Origin: Actinomycetota bacterium
Lineage (GTDB): Bacteria > Actinomycetota > UBA4738 > HRBIN12
NCBI GenBank assembly: GCA_005884925.1
Contig: VAYU01000017.1
Location: 1 to 45,717 of the forward strand
Direction of reading: 5' to 3'
DNA: 45,717 nucleotides
Part shown: positions 1 through 7,632 of the stretch, piece by piece
Layout of the letters: every line of letters begins with the position of its first letter
Numbering within the stretch: position 1 is the first letter of the stretch
Notes under the pieces: model-generated
The model's input: only the letters and a program-made list of their open reading frames with translations
Told to the model about the DNA's origin: nothing
Database searches by the model: none
Translations under genes and position numbers: made by a program

Positions 1-575
1 TCGGGGCGGCGATGGATCAGCCCCGGATCGAGGTCCTCCGAGACCAGCGCGTCCTGGAACCGCTGCGCGGCCCAATCCAGCATCGACGCGATCATCTCGG
101 GATCCACGTCGTCGCGGATCTCGCCGTGCCGAACGCCGAACTCCACGAACTCCAGGGTTCCGTAGGGATCCTCGCTTCGCATGAACCGGTCGATCGGGCC
201 ACGAAGCCCGAGCTCCGTGTCGTAGCGCCCGATCAACGCGAGCCGGTTCGGGACGGGATCGGAGTTGACCGACTCCTCGGTGCTCTGGAGCCACCAGTCC
301 AGCGTCTCCCAGAAGCCTTGGCGGACGACCTCCTCGGGAGCGTCCAGCCACGCCGGGAGCATCTGGACGGCGTGCTGGTAGGCCGCGAGGAACAGGCCCT
401 CCTTGGAACCGAAGTCGAGGAACACGGTCCCCTTCGCGACACCGACCTCGCGCGCGACGTCCTCGACGTGCGTCCCCCGGTAGCCGTGCTCGGAGAACTT
501 GCTCATCGCGGCCTCGATGATGCGGCTCCTCCGCTCGTCCGCTTCCGCCGATCGCTTGACCCGACCCTCGGTCAT
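1..575 (-). CDS. TetR/AcrR family transcriptional regulator (C-terminus cut by window edge)
   Basis: Read on the minus strand from an ATG at 575. The frame stays open to base 1, so the C-terminus is missing. The N-terminus (about residues 10-60) is a TetR helix-turn-helix: a run starting RRSRIIEAAMSKFSEHGYRG, then VEDVAREVGVAKGTVFLDFG, the usual recognition-helix region. The rest is a helical ligand/dimer domain, with ARG/ASP-rich segments typical of TetR C-domains. An in-frame ATG at 596 is possible but would abut the T-run of the terminator at 598-602, so 575 is preferred. It lies directly downstream of the putative structured RNA and in the same direction. The regulated target and ligand cannot be told from the sequence. 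Confidence 0.85.
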   Translation of the reverse strand, partial: MTEGRVKRSAEADERRSRIIEAAMSKFSEHGYRGTHVEDVAREVGVAKGTVFLDFGSKEGLFLAAYQHAVQMLPAWLDAPEEVVRQGFWETLDWWLQSTEESVNSDPVPNRLALIGRYDTELGLRGPIDRFMRSEDPYGTLEFVEFGVRHGEIRDDVDPEMIASMLDWAAQRFQDALVSEDLDPGLIHRRP

Positions 576-597
576 CGGAGTCAGACGGTAGCGCATG

Positions 598-1066
598 AAA
601 AAGAGCCCGAGGGACCTTCGCTCGCCTCCCGCCGAAGCGTTCGGCTCCCGTCGGTTCCTCGGGCTCAGTTGCCCCGAGCTGCCTCTGCGCTGGGCCGAGA
701 GTCCGGATCGCCGGCGGATGGTTCGCCTCGCGGCGCCCTTCCGCCTTCGCCGCCCCGGATCCGCCGTTCGGCCTTGCGGCCGTTCCGCGGTCCCGGTGGA
801 CCTGCCTCGGGCCTCGCGGCTCTCGGTCGGTCCCGGGCGACGGACCACCGCCGGTCCGTCTCGCGACGTCCCTGCGGGCCGCTGGCTGAGCCTTGCGGCC
901 TTCGCCTGCGTCGAGAACTCCCTCCGGCTGAGTGACCTTGCGGCCTCTCCGCCCTGCAGGTGTTCCCGGTGCGCCTGGATCCTCCGGTGGACGTTTCCGC
1001 CCTCCGTCGGGGCCCCCGGCGCTTCGTCCGGTCTCTCCTCCCGGTCACTCGGACCGCTCGGAGCGT
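598..1066 (-). ncRNA. Candidate large structured non-coding RNA with seven GNRA-capped hairpins
   Basis: This interval between mshA and the TetR gene has no convincing protein. On the minus strand it has a good promoter (35 box TTGACC at 1100-1095, 17-bp spacer, 10 box TACATT at 1077-1072) and ends in a stem of 10 bp followed by five T (602-598). The predicted RNA is about 470 nt. It holds seven short hairpins closed by GNRA tetraloops: GAAA at 1002-989; GCAA at 945-934, 900-891 and 782-769; GCGA at 867-858, 820-811 and 735-724. They recur every 33-55 nt, and most are preceded by purine-rich GGA/GAA linkers. RNase P RNA, tmRNA and SRP RNA signatures were looked for and not found. Function is unknown; that it is an RNA gene is inference from structure, promoter and terminator. 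Confidence 0.6.
603..666 (-). terminator. Intrinsic terminator of the structured RNA
   Basis: Bases 657-666 and 603-612 form a perfect 10-bp stem (GAGCCCGAGG with CCTCGGGCTC). The intervening 44 nt contain a further small hairpin (GCCGAA/TTCGGC). On the minus strand the stem is followed by TTTTT at 602-598. A U-tract terminator stands out in this GC-rich window, where other hairpins after genes lack U-tracts. Confidence 0.75.
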
Positions 1067-1071
1067 TGCGG

Positions 1072-1100
1072 AATGTATCGGCGGCCCCAACACGGGTCAA
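1072..1100 (-). promoter_or_regulatory. Sigma70-type promoter of the structured RNA
   Basis: TTGACC (1100-1095), 17-bp spacer, TACATT (1077-1072), read on the minus strand. This is the best housekeeping-type promoter noticed in the window. Predicted transcription start is near 1066. There is no open frame with a ribosome site just downstream, which fits an RNA gene. Confidence 0.7.
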
Positions 1101-1103
1101 GCC

Positions 1104-1140
1104 GACCTTCCTGCAGGTCAGCGGTCATAACCGCAGGTCA
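1104..1140. promoter_or_regulatory. Operator-like repeats upstream of the RNA promoter
   Basis: The octamer GCAGGTCA occurs at 1113-1120 and again at 1133-1140, exactly 20 bp apart. Between them is an inverted repeat GCGGT-CATA-ACCGC (1121-1134). A second inverted repeat GACCT-n6-AGGTC spans 1104-1119. All lie directly upstream of the 35 box at 1095-1100, a position suited to an activator. The binding protein is unknown. Confidence 0.4.
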
Positions 1141-1201
1141 AAGGGTCGCGATAAAGAGTGACAAAAGGTCTGCGCCGGAGCGGTTACTGACGGACGGCAG
1201 A

Positions 1202-2458
1202 TCACGCCGCGCGAACGACGTCGTGATAGACGCGAAGCACTTCGTTCGCCGTGACGTCCCACGTGAACCGCAGCGCGCGACGCGATGCCTCCGCTCCGAT
1301 CGAAGCTTGCAAGGCCCCGTCGCGCAGCACCTGGAGCATCCGGTCGGCGTGATCCCCCGGGTCGTGTCCCTCCACGAGGAACCCGGTCCTGCCGTCCTCG
1401 ACCACGTAGCGGAGGCCGCCGACGGACGCCGCGACCACCGGCGTTCCACACGCCGCCGCTTCCAGCGCGACCAACCCGAACGATTCGGAGCGCGACGGAA
1501 CGAGCACGACGTCGGCCGCCGCGTAGAAGTCCGAGAGCCTCCGCTGGGTCTGCGGCGGGAACAGGACGACGCGCTCGGCCACGCCGAGAGCGTGGGCGAG
1601 CGCGAGCAACCGGTCGGCCTCGCCGTCGCCTCCACTCGGTCCGCCGACGATCCCGAGCACCAGGTCGCGCGTGGTCTCAGGATCACGCGCGACGGCCTCG
1701 GCCACCGTGCGGATCGCGACGTCGGGACCTTTGTGCGACTGCAACCGCCCCACGTACAAGGCGAACCGCAGGTGCGTCAGATGGAGCCGCTCGCGCGCGG
1801 CCATCCGGTCACGCGGGGAGAAGAGCATGTGGTCGACGCCCGGCGGGACCAGGCGGACGTGATCGGGGTCGGCTCGGTACAGACCGACCAGCTGGCCCGC
1901 CTCCAGCGGCGTCGCGGCCAAGATCCGGTCCGCCGCGCCGATCACCCGCTGCTCGCCCTCCAGACGGACGGCCGACTCGGGCCGCTCGTCCCTCGCGAGC
2001 GAGTAGTTCTTGACCTTGCCGAGCGTGTGGAACGAGGCCACGAGCGGCGCGCCCCATACCTGCTTGGCTGCTCGGCCGACCCAGCCCGACAACCAGTAGT
2101 GGCTGTGAACGACGTCGTACGGGATGCCGTGGAACCGGGCATCGTGGAGGACCCCTCCGAGGAACTCGGGCAGGTACCGGGGCAGGTCCGACTTCGGCAC
2201 CGGCGAGCACGGCCCCGCCTTGATCGGGATGACCCGAGCACCGGTCGCGACCTCTTTCACCTCGTGATCGGTCCCGCCTCGGCATCGCGCGAAGACGTCC
2301 ACGTGCACCCCCTGCGCGGCGAGACGGCCCGCCACCTCGAGGATGTAGACGTTCATGCCACCCGAATCCCCGATCCCCGGCTGATCGACGGGCGAGGTGT
2401 GAACCGAGAGCACGGCGACCCGGGGCGCGTCGCCCGTCGGACCGGAACCCTTCCCCAT
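1202..2458 (-). CDS. mshA: GT4 glycosyltransferase, MshA-like (mycothiol biosynthesis)
   Basis: 418 residues with the two Rossmann halves of a GT-B/GT4 enzyme. The N-terminal loop HTSPVDQPGIGDSGGMNVY (about residues 20-38) is close to the nucleotide/acceptor loop of D-inositol-3-phosphate glycosyltransferase MshA, which joins GlcNAc from UDP-GlcNAc to inositol phosphate in the first mycothiol step. The C-terminal half has VGRLQSHKGPD (236-246) and the GT4 signature ESFGLVALEAAACGTPVVA (325-343). The start is ATG 2458, preceded by AAGGGGTGAAGG. Other mycothiol genes are not in the window, so a related sucrose-phosphate or lipid glycosyltransferase role cannot be excluded, but the N-terminal loop favours MshA. 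Confidence 0.75.
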   Translation of the reverse strand: MGKGSGPTGDAPRVAVLSVHTSPVDQPGIGDSGGMNVYILEVAGRLAAQGVHVDVFARCRGGTDHEVKEVATGARVIPIKAGPCSPVPKSDLPRYLPEFLGGVLHDARFHGIPYDVVHSHYWLSGWVGRAAKQVWGAPLVASFHTLGKVKNYSLARDERPESAVRLEGEQRVIGAADRILAATPLEAGQLVGLYRADPDHVRLVPPGVDHMLFSPRDRMAARERLHLTHLRFALYVGRLQSHKGPDVAIRTVAEAVARDPETTRDLVLGIVGGPSGGDGEADRLLALAHALGVAERVVLFPPQTQRRLSDFYAAADVVLVPSRSESFGLVALEAAACGTPVVAASVGGLRYVVEDGRTGFLVEGHDPGDHADRMLQVLRDGALQASIGAEASRRALRFTWDVTANEVLRVYHDVVRAA

Positions 2459-2538
2459 GCCTTCACCCCTTGGGGCCCAACCGGACCCCTCTCCCTTCGA
2501 TGCTACGAGCCCCCGTACGAAAGGGAGGGGGCGTCGGC

Positions 2539-3522
2539 TCAGCGAGGACCACGCAGCCGGACGACCGGCTCCAGCCGTCCGACCGGGCGCCCGCCGCCGA
2601 ACACCGGCGGGCTGGCGCGCTTGGCGAGCCGGCGGCGGGCGCCCGCCCCGAGCAGACCGAGCTGTTCGAGCACCGAGATGAGCGCCGGCCCCGCGGCCCG
2701 GTAGCCGCCGTCGGCCACCTTGACCGCGATCCCGAGCCCGTCACCCAACGCCACCGCGCAGTTCAGGGCCTCGGCGCCTTCCTTCGCGAGGACCCTGGGA
2801 GCGGCGCGCATCACCTCGGTGTCGATCCGGTTCCGCCCGCCGACCAGGTACGGTTCGGTGCGCATCGCCGCGACGACGCGCTCGACGGCGGGCGCCAGCG
2901 GGCCCTGCCGATCGGGGTAGGAGAGCCGCGCGTACATCGTCGCCACCGCCCGCAGCCCGATCCCGTGGACGGGGACGCCACAGCCGTCGATCCCCAGCGC
3001 CACGTCGTCGGAGCCACTCAACCGTTCGACGGCGCGGAGGATCCGGCGCTGGAGCGGATGGGAGCGGCGGCGGTAGGTCGCGGTCGGCCATCCCGCGCGG
3101 GTCGACGCGAGCAGCATGCCCGCGTGCTTGCCCGAGCAGTTGTGATACAGGGGTCGAGGCTCGCGAACCCGCCTTGCGCTCGCTCCGTCGAGCGGCCGGT
3201 CGGGCGGCGTCTGCAGGTCGGTCTCGGTGAGCCCGCCTCGGCGGAGCACGTCGCGGACGGCGCGGATGTGCACCGGCTCCCCGTTGTGCGAGGCAGTCAT
3301 GATCGCGACGAGACGGTCAGAGAGCTCGAGTCCGATGGCGTCGACGGCCACCGCGGCCTGAACGGGCTTCGTGCACGACCGCACGAAGACCAACCGGTTC
3401 GGATCACCGACGGAGGCGATCAGACGACCGGCCGCGTCGCAGACCGCCACATCGCCCAGATGGACGGATTCTTCGAGACCCGAACGGACCACTCGGACGA
3501 GCGGCGCGGACCGGGCAGCCAT
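2539..3522 (-). CDS. L-asparaginase II family protein
   Basis: 327 residues matching the thermolabile, Rhizobium-type asparaginase family (asparaginase II, Pfam PF06089), which hydrolyses asparagine to aspartate and ammonia. It is unrelated in fold to EcAII. Family landmarks include VRSGLEESVHLGDVAV near the N-terminus, the RSCTKPVQA segment near residue 49, the TASHNGEPVH segment near 75, the NCSGKHAGML block near 128 and GIDGCGVPVHGI near 178. It starts at ATG 3522, only 9 nt after the stop of the RsiG-like gene, so it is probably the last gene of a sat, rsiG-like, asparaginase operon. Ammonia release fits the nitrogen theme of the window, but co-regulation is inference. Confidence 0.8.
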   Translation of the reverse strand: MAARSAPLVRVVRSGLEESVHLGDVAVCDAAGRLIASVGDPNRLVFVRSCTKPVQAAVAVDAIGLELSDRLVAIMTASHNGEPVHIRAVRDVLRRGGLTETDLQTPPDRPLDGASARRVREPRPLYHNCSGKHAGMLLASTRAGWPTATYRRRSHPLQRRILRAVERLSGSDDVALGIDGCGVPVHGIGLRAVATMYARLSYPDRQGPLAPAVERVVAAMRTEPYLVGGRNRIDTEVMRAAPRVLAKEGAEALNCAVALGDGLGIAVKVADGGYRAAGPALISVLEQLGLLGAGARRRLAKRASPPVFGGGRPVGRLEPVVRLRGPR

Positions 3523-3531
3523 CGGTGCGGA

Positions 3532-4065
3532 TCAGTGGAGCGCGAGGCTGGGGTCGTCCTTGTAGCGGCGCTTGAGCTCGTCCTGCACGGTGTCGAGGAT
3601 CGTGATCACCGCGCGTCTCGCCTCGGAGACCTCGTGTTCCTCGACCGCCAATGAATGGATCGCATCGGCGAGCGCGCCGTCGTCGAGCGTGGTGGGATCC
3701 GATATCCCCGAGTCGGACGCGAGCCGCTCCACCCGGCGGCGAGCCAGCAGCATCTCCTCCTCGGGCACCCCGATCCGGACGGCCTCGCCCCGAGAGGTCA
3801 TGATGTGGTCGTCGGCGCTCAAGATGGTCGTGAGCCGTTCGACGAGGGCCGTGCGATCGCCGCCCTCGCCGCGCCCTTCGAGCTCCGCCTGGAGGATCTC
3901 CGCGCGGCCCTGCAGCAGGCGCCGCAACAGGGAGAGGTATTCACGTTCCGCCATGCATTCATCCCGACGTTCGCGCAGGTCGTCGAGCGACAGGTCGGGC
4001 AACCCCTCGACGAAAGCCGGATCGCGGATACGATCGATGCGACGGTACGCTGGGTGGTCCTCCAC
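3532..4065 (-). CDS. RsiG-like helical protein (candidate c-di-GMP-responsive anti-sigma factor)
   Basis: 177 residues from GTG 4065, 10 nt after the sat stop. A longer frame upstream lies inside sat and is discarded. The protein is predicted almost wholly alpha-helical. It begins with a segment LPDLSLDDLRERRDECMAER like actinobacterial RsiG ('aerial mycelium formation') proteins. RsiG binds c-di-GMP through E(X)3S(X)2R(X)3Q(X)3D repeats and holds sigma factor WhiG. Helix 1 here reads R(X)3S(X)2R(X)3Q(X)3E (in REYLSLLRRLLQGRAE) and the C-terminal helix reads E(X)3S(X)2R(X)3I(X)3D (in EEHEVSEARRAVITILD), so both copies are recognisable but imperfect. No WhiG gene is in the window. Family assignment is from memory of the motif. 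Confidence 0.55.
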   Translation of the reverse strand: MEDHPAYRRIDRIRDPAFVEGLPDLSLDDLRERRDECMAEREYLSLLRRLLQGRAEILQAELEGRGEGGDRTALVERLTTILSADDHIMTSRGEAVRIGVPEEEMLLARRRVERLASDSGISDPTTLDDGALADAIHSLAVEEHEVSEARRAVITILDTVQDELKRRYKDDPSLALH

Positions 4066-4075
4066 GAGGCGGATG

Positions 4076-5257
4076 CTACACCTCGTCCTGATCGCGCATC
4101 GCCGCGATAAGGACGTCCGCCACTTCGGGACGTGAGAACTCGATCGGGGGCCGCTCACCCGTCCGGAGTATCTCGCGCACCTTCGTCCCCGATAGGATCA
4201 CGCGATCGTCGTCCTCGTGGGGGCACGTCTTGGGCGAGCCCATCCCCTCACACCGAACGCAGAAGAACGAGTGCTCGAACATCAGCGGGGTGATGCCGAG
4301 CTCACCGGGCTCGAACTCCTCGAAGATCTTCTGGGCGTCGTACGTGCCGTAATAGCTGCCGACCCCCGCGTGGTCGCGACCCACGATGAAATGCGTGCAG
4401 CCGTAGTTCTTGCGCGCGATCGCGTGCCAGATCGCCTCGCGCGGCCCTGCGTAGCGCATCGCGGCCGGGAAGATGCTGATCATCGCGCGGTCATGCGGGT
4501 AGTAGCTGCCGAACAACACCTCGTAGCAGCGCATCCGGACGTCGGGCGGTACGTCGTCGGACTTCGTGGCGCCCATCAGCGGATGGACCAGCAGCCCGTC
4601 CACGATCTCCAGGGCGCATTTCTGGATGTACTCGTGCGCCCGATGGATGGGGTTGCGGGTCTGGAAGCCGACGACGGTCTTCCACCCGCGCTGTCGGAAG
4701 GCCTCGCGGGTCTCGGCGGGCGTCAGGCGATAGTTCGTGAAGTCGGCATGCTGTGGGAGCGCGAGCACTTGGAGCGAACCTCCGACGCACGTGTCGCCGG
4801 CGTCGAACAACGCCTTCACCCCCGGGTGCTCGAGGTCATCCGTCCGGTAGACGGCGATCGCCTCCTTCGGCTTGTCGCGCTTGAAGCGCTCCGTGACGCG
4901 GAGCACCGCGACCGGCGGCGCGTCGGGACCCGGGGTGAGCCCGATCGAGGAGGCGCCGCCGATCCGGTGGGCATCGGTGTCCGACAAGCCGAGGACGACC
5001 GGGATCGCCCAGGCGAGCCCGTTCGACAGATGCATCGTCTCGAGCACCGCGTGGTAGTCGTCCTCGGTCTGGAACCCGGTGAGCGGGCTCAGGGCACCGG
5101 TGGCGAGCATCTCCAGGTCCGAGAGCTCGCGCTCGCTGATCGCGACGCTCGGGATGTTGGCGGCCTCGTTCCTGAGTGCGACGGCGTCCGAACCCGTGAC
5201 CTGCAGGTTCACCAGCGTGCCGCCGTGCGGCGCGATGGGGGCGACATCGTTCGACAT
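4076..5257 (-). CDS. sat: Sulfate adenylyltransferase (ATP sulfurylase)
   Basis: 393 residues, the usual length of a homo-oligomeric bacterial ATP sulfurylase, which makes adenosine 5'-phosphosulfate from ATP and sulfate. The active-site motifs are present: QTRNPIHRAH (199-208, QxRNPxHxxH) and GRDHAGVG (293-300), with a late GTKVREILR segment. There is no APS-kinase extension. A CxxC / CPH pair near the C-terminus (FCVRCEGMGSPKTCPH) may bind metal, as in dissimilatory-type Sat proteins. The start at ATG 5257 has an AGAGGGG ribosome site. No CysNDC genes or APS reductase are nearby, so assimilatory and dissimilatory roles cannot be separated. Confidence 0.92.
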   Translation of the reverse strand: MSNDVAPIAPHGGTLVNLQVTGSDAVALRNEAANIPSVAISERELSDLEMLATGALSPLTGFQTEDDYHAVLETMHLSNGLAWAIPVVLGLSDTDAHRIGGASSIGLTPGPDAPPVAVLRVTERFKRDKPKEAIAVYRTDDLEHPGVKALFDAGDTCVGGSLQVLALPQHADFTNYRLTPAETREAFRQRGWKTVVGFQTRNPIHRAHEYIQKCALEIVDGLLVHPLMGATKSDDVPPDVRMRCYEVLFGSYYPHDRAMISIFPAAMRYAGPREAIWHAIARKNYGCTHFIVGRDHAGVGSYYGTYDAQKIFEEFEPGELGITPLMFEHSFFCVRCEGMGSPKTCPHEDDDRVILSGTKVREILRTGERPPIEFSRPEVADVLIAAMRDQDEV

Positions 5258-5333
5258 GGATCCCCTCTTCCGGAGTGCTCGAGCGCGGACCGTGCTGGTG
5301 CAGGATACGGAACGCGACCGTCAGCCGACCGAG

Positions 5334-6248
5334 CTACGCCACGACCCAGAGGGCCTCGCGGGCCATGTCGATCTGGAGCCGTCGGTGATCACCCAGTGGG
5401 TCCCCGTCCACCTGGACCGGGAACGGGTCGGATGAGGTCACGACGACCTGCGACGCATCGTGGACGTAATCGATGTCCCTGCCGTGCACGTGGCGAGCGG
5501 AGCCGAAGACCTGCCAGGCGATCCTCGGGATGTTGCGCCGGCTCAGCTTGCGCACCGACAGCACGTCGAGCCCGGAGTCGAGGGACGCGTCGGGGGTCAT
5601 CCGCAGGCCGTGACCCTTGTAGAAGGTGTACGGATCGGTCCGTCCCACCATCACGGACAGGGACGGGAACGGTCTCGCGCCGTCGATCACCACCTCCAGG
5701 TCCGGCTTCTTCCCTGCGTACCCGACCATCAGCTCCCAGGCGACCGCCCGGAACGCGACGCGGTCGTACTTCGCCTTCGTGGACGGGAACTTCTTCTCCA
5801 GCCGCTGCATCGCGGAGGCATCGATGCCGGCGCCGCAGTTCACCGCGAAGTAGCGTCCGTCGGCGCGGCCGAGGTGCAGCTTCGTCGAGCCGTCGTCGAG
5901 CGCCCTCGCGATCAGCAGCCCCGTGCACTCGACGGGATCGGTGGGGAGTCCGAGCGCCCGGACCAGGACGTTCGTTGCCCCGCCGGGTAAAACGCCGAGC
6001 GCGACCTCGGTGCCGGCGAGCGCGTTCACGGCCTCGTTGATCGTCCCGTCGCCGCTGAACACCACGACGAGGTCGATCCCGTTCGCGACGGCCTGCGCCG
6101 CGAGCTCGCTCGCGTGACCCTTCCCCTTCGTCTCCGCGACCTCCAGCAGGAAGTCCGCGGACAACGCCTTCTCGATGACGGCAAGTGTGGGCTTGGACAC
6201 GGTCCGTGCGACCGGGTTCACGACGAGGAGGAGCCGGTGGAATCGCAT
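5334..6248 (-). CDS. Diacylglycerol/lipid kinase (DagK/YegS family)
   Basis: 304 residues from ATG 6248. A frame extension to 6314 reaches into the promoter of the divergent gene and is discarded. The N-terminal kinase domain begins RLLLVVNPVA and carries the family nucleotide loop VVFSGDGTINEAVNAL (near residue 62) and LPGGATNVLVRALGLP (near residue 87). The C-terminal beta-sandwich ends with the VQVDGDPLG segment typical of the family. These enzymes phosphorylate diacylglycerol or related membrane lipids using ATP; the exact lipid is not predictable. It stands alone, back to back with the DUF2269 gene. Confidence 0.85.
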   Translation of the reverse strand: MRFHRLLLVVNPVARTVSKPTLAVIEKALSADFLLEVAETKGKGHASELAAQAVANGIDLVVVFSGDGTINEAVNALAGTEVALGVLPGGATNVLVRALGLPTDPVECTGLLIARALDDGSTKLHLGRADGRYFAVNCGAGIDASAMQRLEKKFPSTKAKYDRVAFRAVAWELMVGYAGKKPDLEVVIDGARPFPSLSVMVGRTDPYTFYKGHGLRMTPDASLDSGLDVLSVRKLSRRNIPRIAWQVFGSARHVHGRDIDYVHDASQVVVTSSDPFPVQVDGDPLGDHRRLQIDMAREALWVVA

Positions 6249-6325
6249 GCGGTTCGGGCAGTATCGCAGGCGTTCGCCACGGACGCGAATCATGCGACGG
6301 ATCCCGATGCGCATAAGGTGTCCGG

Positions 6326-6817
6326 ATGGACAAGCTCTTCTGGGGCAAGGTCTTCTTGTTCCTGCATGTCATGGGCGCCATCGCGGCGCTCGGACCGACC
6401 CTCACGTACCGGATCTGGATATCCGTTGCGGAGAAGGCCGACGCTGGCATTCGCGCGTTCGTCCTGCGATCGATCTCGGCTCTGGACGCACGGCTCCCCA
6501 CCCCGGCGTTCATCGCGCAGGCGGCGACCGGTGTGTTCCTGATCTGGCTGCGAGGGTGGAGCTTCTTCTCGACCGGATGGCTGGTGATCGGCGTCGCGCT
6601 CTACATCGCGATGGTCGTGACCGCCATCGCGGCGTACGCGCCGGCGTTCCAACGACAGCAGGCGCTCGCGGAGGCGGTGGCCGCGGACCCGTCGAACGGT
6701 GAGGCCGTCGGCGCATACGCTGTCGCCGCCCGCACGTCCACGATGTACGGCATCGTCGTGACGGCCCTGACCGTCGTGATCGTCTTCCTGATGGTCTGGA
6801 AGCCGAACCTCTGGTGA
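6326..6817 (+). CDS. DUF2269-type integral membrane protein
   Basis: 163 residues with four hydrophobic segments (roughly 8-30, 55-73, 82-104 and 137-158). The first reads KVFLFLHVMGAIAALGPTL, with a membrane histidine typical of DUF2269 proteins. Function of the family is not known. The ATG at 6326 lies 6 nt after a 10-box TAAGGT (6314-6319) with no ribosome site, so the mRNA is probably leaderless. The gene is monocistronic, and the next gene is convergent. Confidence 0.75.
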   Translation: MDKLFWGKVFLFLHVMGAIAALGPTLTYRIWISVAEKADAGIRAFVLRSISALDARLPTPAFIAQAATGVFLIWLRGWSFFSTGWLVIGVALYIAMVVTAIAAYAPAFQRQQALAEAVAADPSNGEAVGAYAVAARTSTMYGIVVTALTVVIVFLMVWKPNLW

Positions 6818-6821
6818 GGCC

Positions 6822-7334
6822 TCATCGCGAGCCGAGCTCGCGCGGGACGACGAACCGCTCGAGCCGTCCCGAACCCGGGGCCAGGTCGGCCCACGAGCCG
6901 ATGGGGACAACCAGCTCGGCCAACGCTGCGGTCGGGAAGGCTTTCCGAAGGTCGTCGAGCCGATACCCGTCGGCGGCAAGCAGGGACGCGAGCTCCTGCA
7001 TCGCCGGGTTGTGACCGACCAGCATCACCGACCCGGCGTCCGCGGGGACCTCGCGGAGCCGATCGAGCAGCTCGCCCGCTTCGAACGAATAGACCGACGA
7101 CTCGATCCGGATCGTCAGCTCGGACCCGAGCCCCGGAAGGATCCGTGCGAGCGTCTCGCGGGTGCGGAGCGCCGAAGAGCACAGCACCAGCTCGGGGCGG
7201 ATCTCCTCGACGTCGAGGTAGTCGCGCATCCGATCGGCCGCTCGCGCCCCACGGGGCGCGAGCGGCCGATCCACGTCCTGCATGTCCCGGTCGTCCCAAC
7301 TCGACTTCGCGTGACGGAGCAGCCAGAGGCGCAC
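6822..7334 (-). CDS. Histidine phosphatase family protein, SixA-like
   Basis: 170 residues. The catalytic RHG-type motif appears as LLRHAKSSWDD at the N-terminus, with the AKSSW form typical of SixA phosphohistidine phosphatases. CSSALRTRET in the first third and VGHNPAMQELA (second catalytic histidine) follow. I chose GTG 7334 as start because GGGGGG precedes it, 4 nt after the stop of the moaD-like gene; GTG 7349 would overlap that gene. The protein is short for a phosphoglycerate mutase and fits a small-phosphatase fold. The substrate is not known; in E. coli SixA dephosphorylates a phosphohistidine of nitrogen-PTS protein NPr. Confidence 0.85.
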   Translation of the reverse strand: MRLWLLRHAKSSWDDRDMQDVDRPLAPRGARAADRMRDYLDVEEIRPELVLCSSALRTRETLARILPGLGSELTIRIESSVYSFEAGELLDRLREVPADAGSVMLVGHNPAMQELASLLAADGYRLDDLRKAFPTAALAELVVPIGSWADLAPGSGRLERFVVPRELGSR

Positions 7335-7338
7335 ACGA

Positions 7339-7578
7339 TCACCCCCCACTGACCGGCGGCAGGATCGCGACCTCGTCGCCCTCGGCGACCGGCGTGTCGC
7401 GAGCCGCTCGTTCCCCGTTCACCACGAACGACGAGACCGCGGCGATCGCCGCGAAGCGCTCGCCGTACGTCGCGGCCAGGCCGTCGGCCACCTCGCCGGC
7501 GTTACGGCCGGCACCGTCCACGCGCGAGGCGCCCGCCAGCTCCCGCAGCGCCGCGAACAGCCGGACCTGGATCGTCAT
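7339..7578 (-). CDS. MoaD/ThiS family sulfur-carrier protein
   Basis: 79 residues with a ubiquitin-like beta-grasp composition, ending in the diglycine PPVSGG, the tail that is adenylylated and thiocarboxylated in MoaD and ThiS. It begins MTIQVRLFAALRELAG, the MoaD form. No molybdopterin or thiamine genes are adjacent, so whether it serves molybdopterin synthase or another sulfur-transfer pathway is open. It is divergent from the glnR-like gene with 54 bp between starts, so both promoters share this gap, and is co-oriented with the SixA-like gene. Confidence 0.85.
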   Translation of the reverse strand: MTIQVRLFAALRELAGASRVDGAGRNAGEVADGLAATYGERFAAIAAVSSFVVNGERAARDTPVAEGDEVAILPPVSGG

Positions 7579-7632
7579 CCCAGGTCAAGCGTACCGGCGA
7601 CCGTGCCGACCCGGTATCGTGAGGACATCCCG

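Noticed and set aside
12-935. Long plus-strand open frame over the TetR and RNA region
   Set aside because: Antisense shadow of the TetR gene continuing into the structured RNA region; Arg/Pro-rich with no recognisable domain.
598-1066. RNase P RNA, tmRNA or SRP RNA
   Set aside because: No GGAAAGUCCG/ACAGAA signature, no tRNA-like end or tag frame, no GGAAGG/GCAGCC SRP core; left as unknown.
932-2704. 590-residue plus-strand frame
   Set aside because: Antisense to mshA, which has full GT4 motifs on the other strand.
4217-6040. 607-residue plus-strand frame
   Set aside because: Antisense to sat and the lipid kinase.
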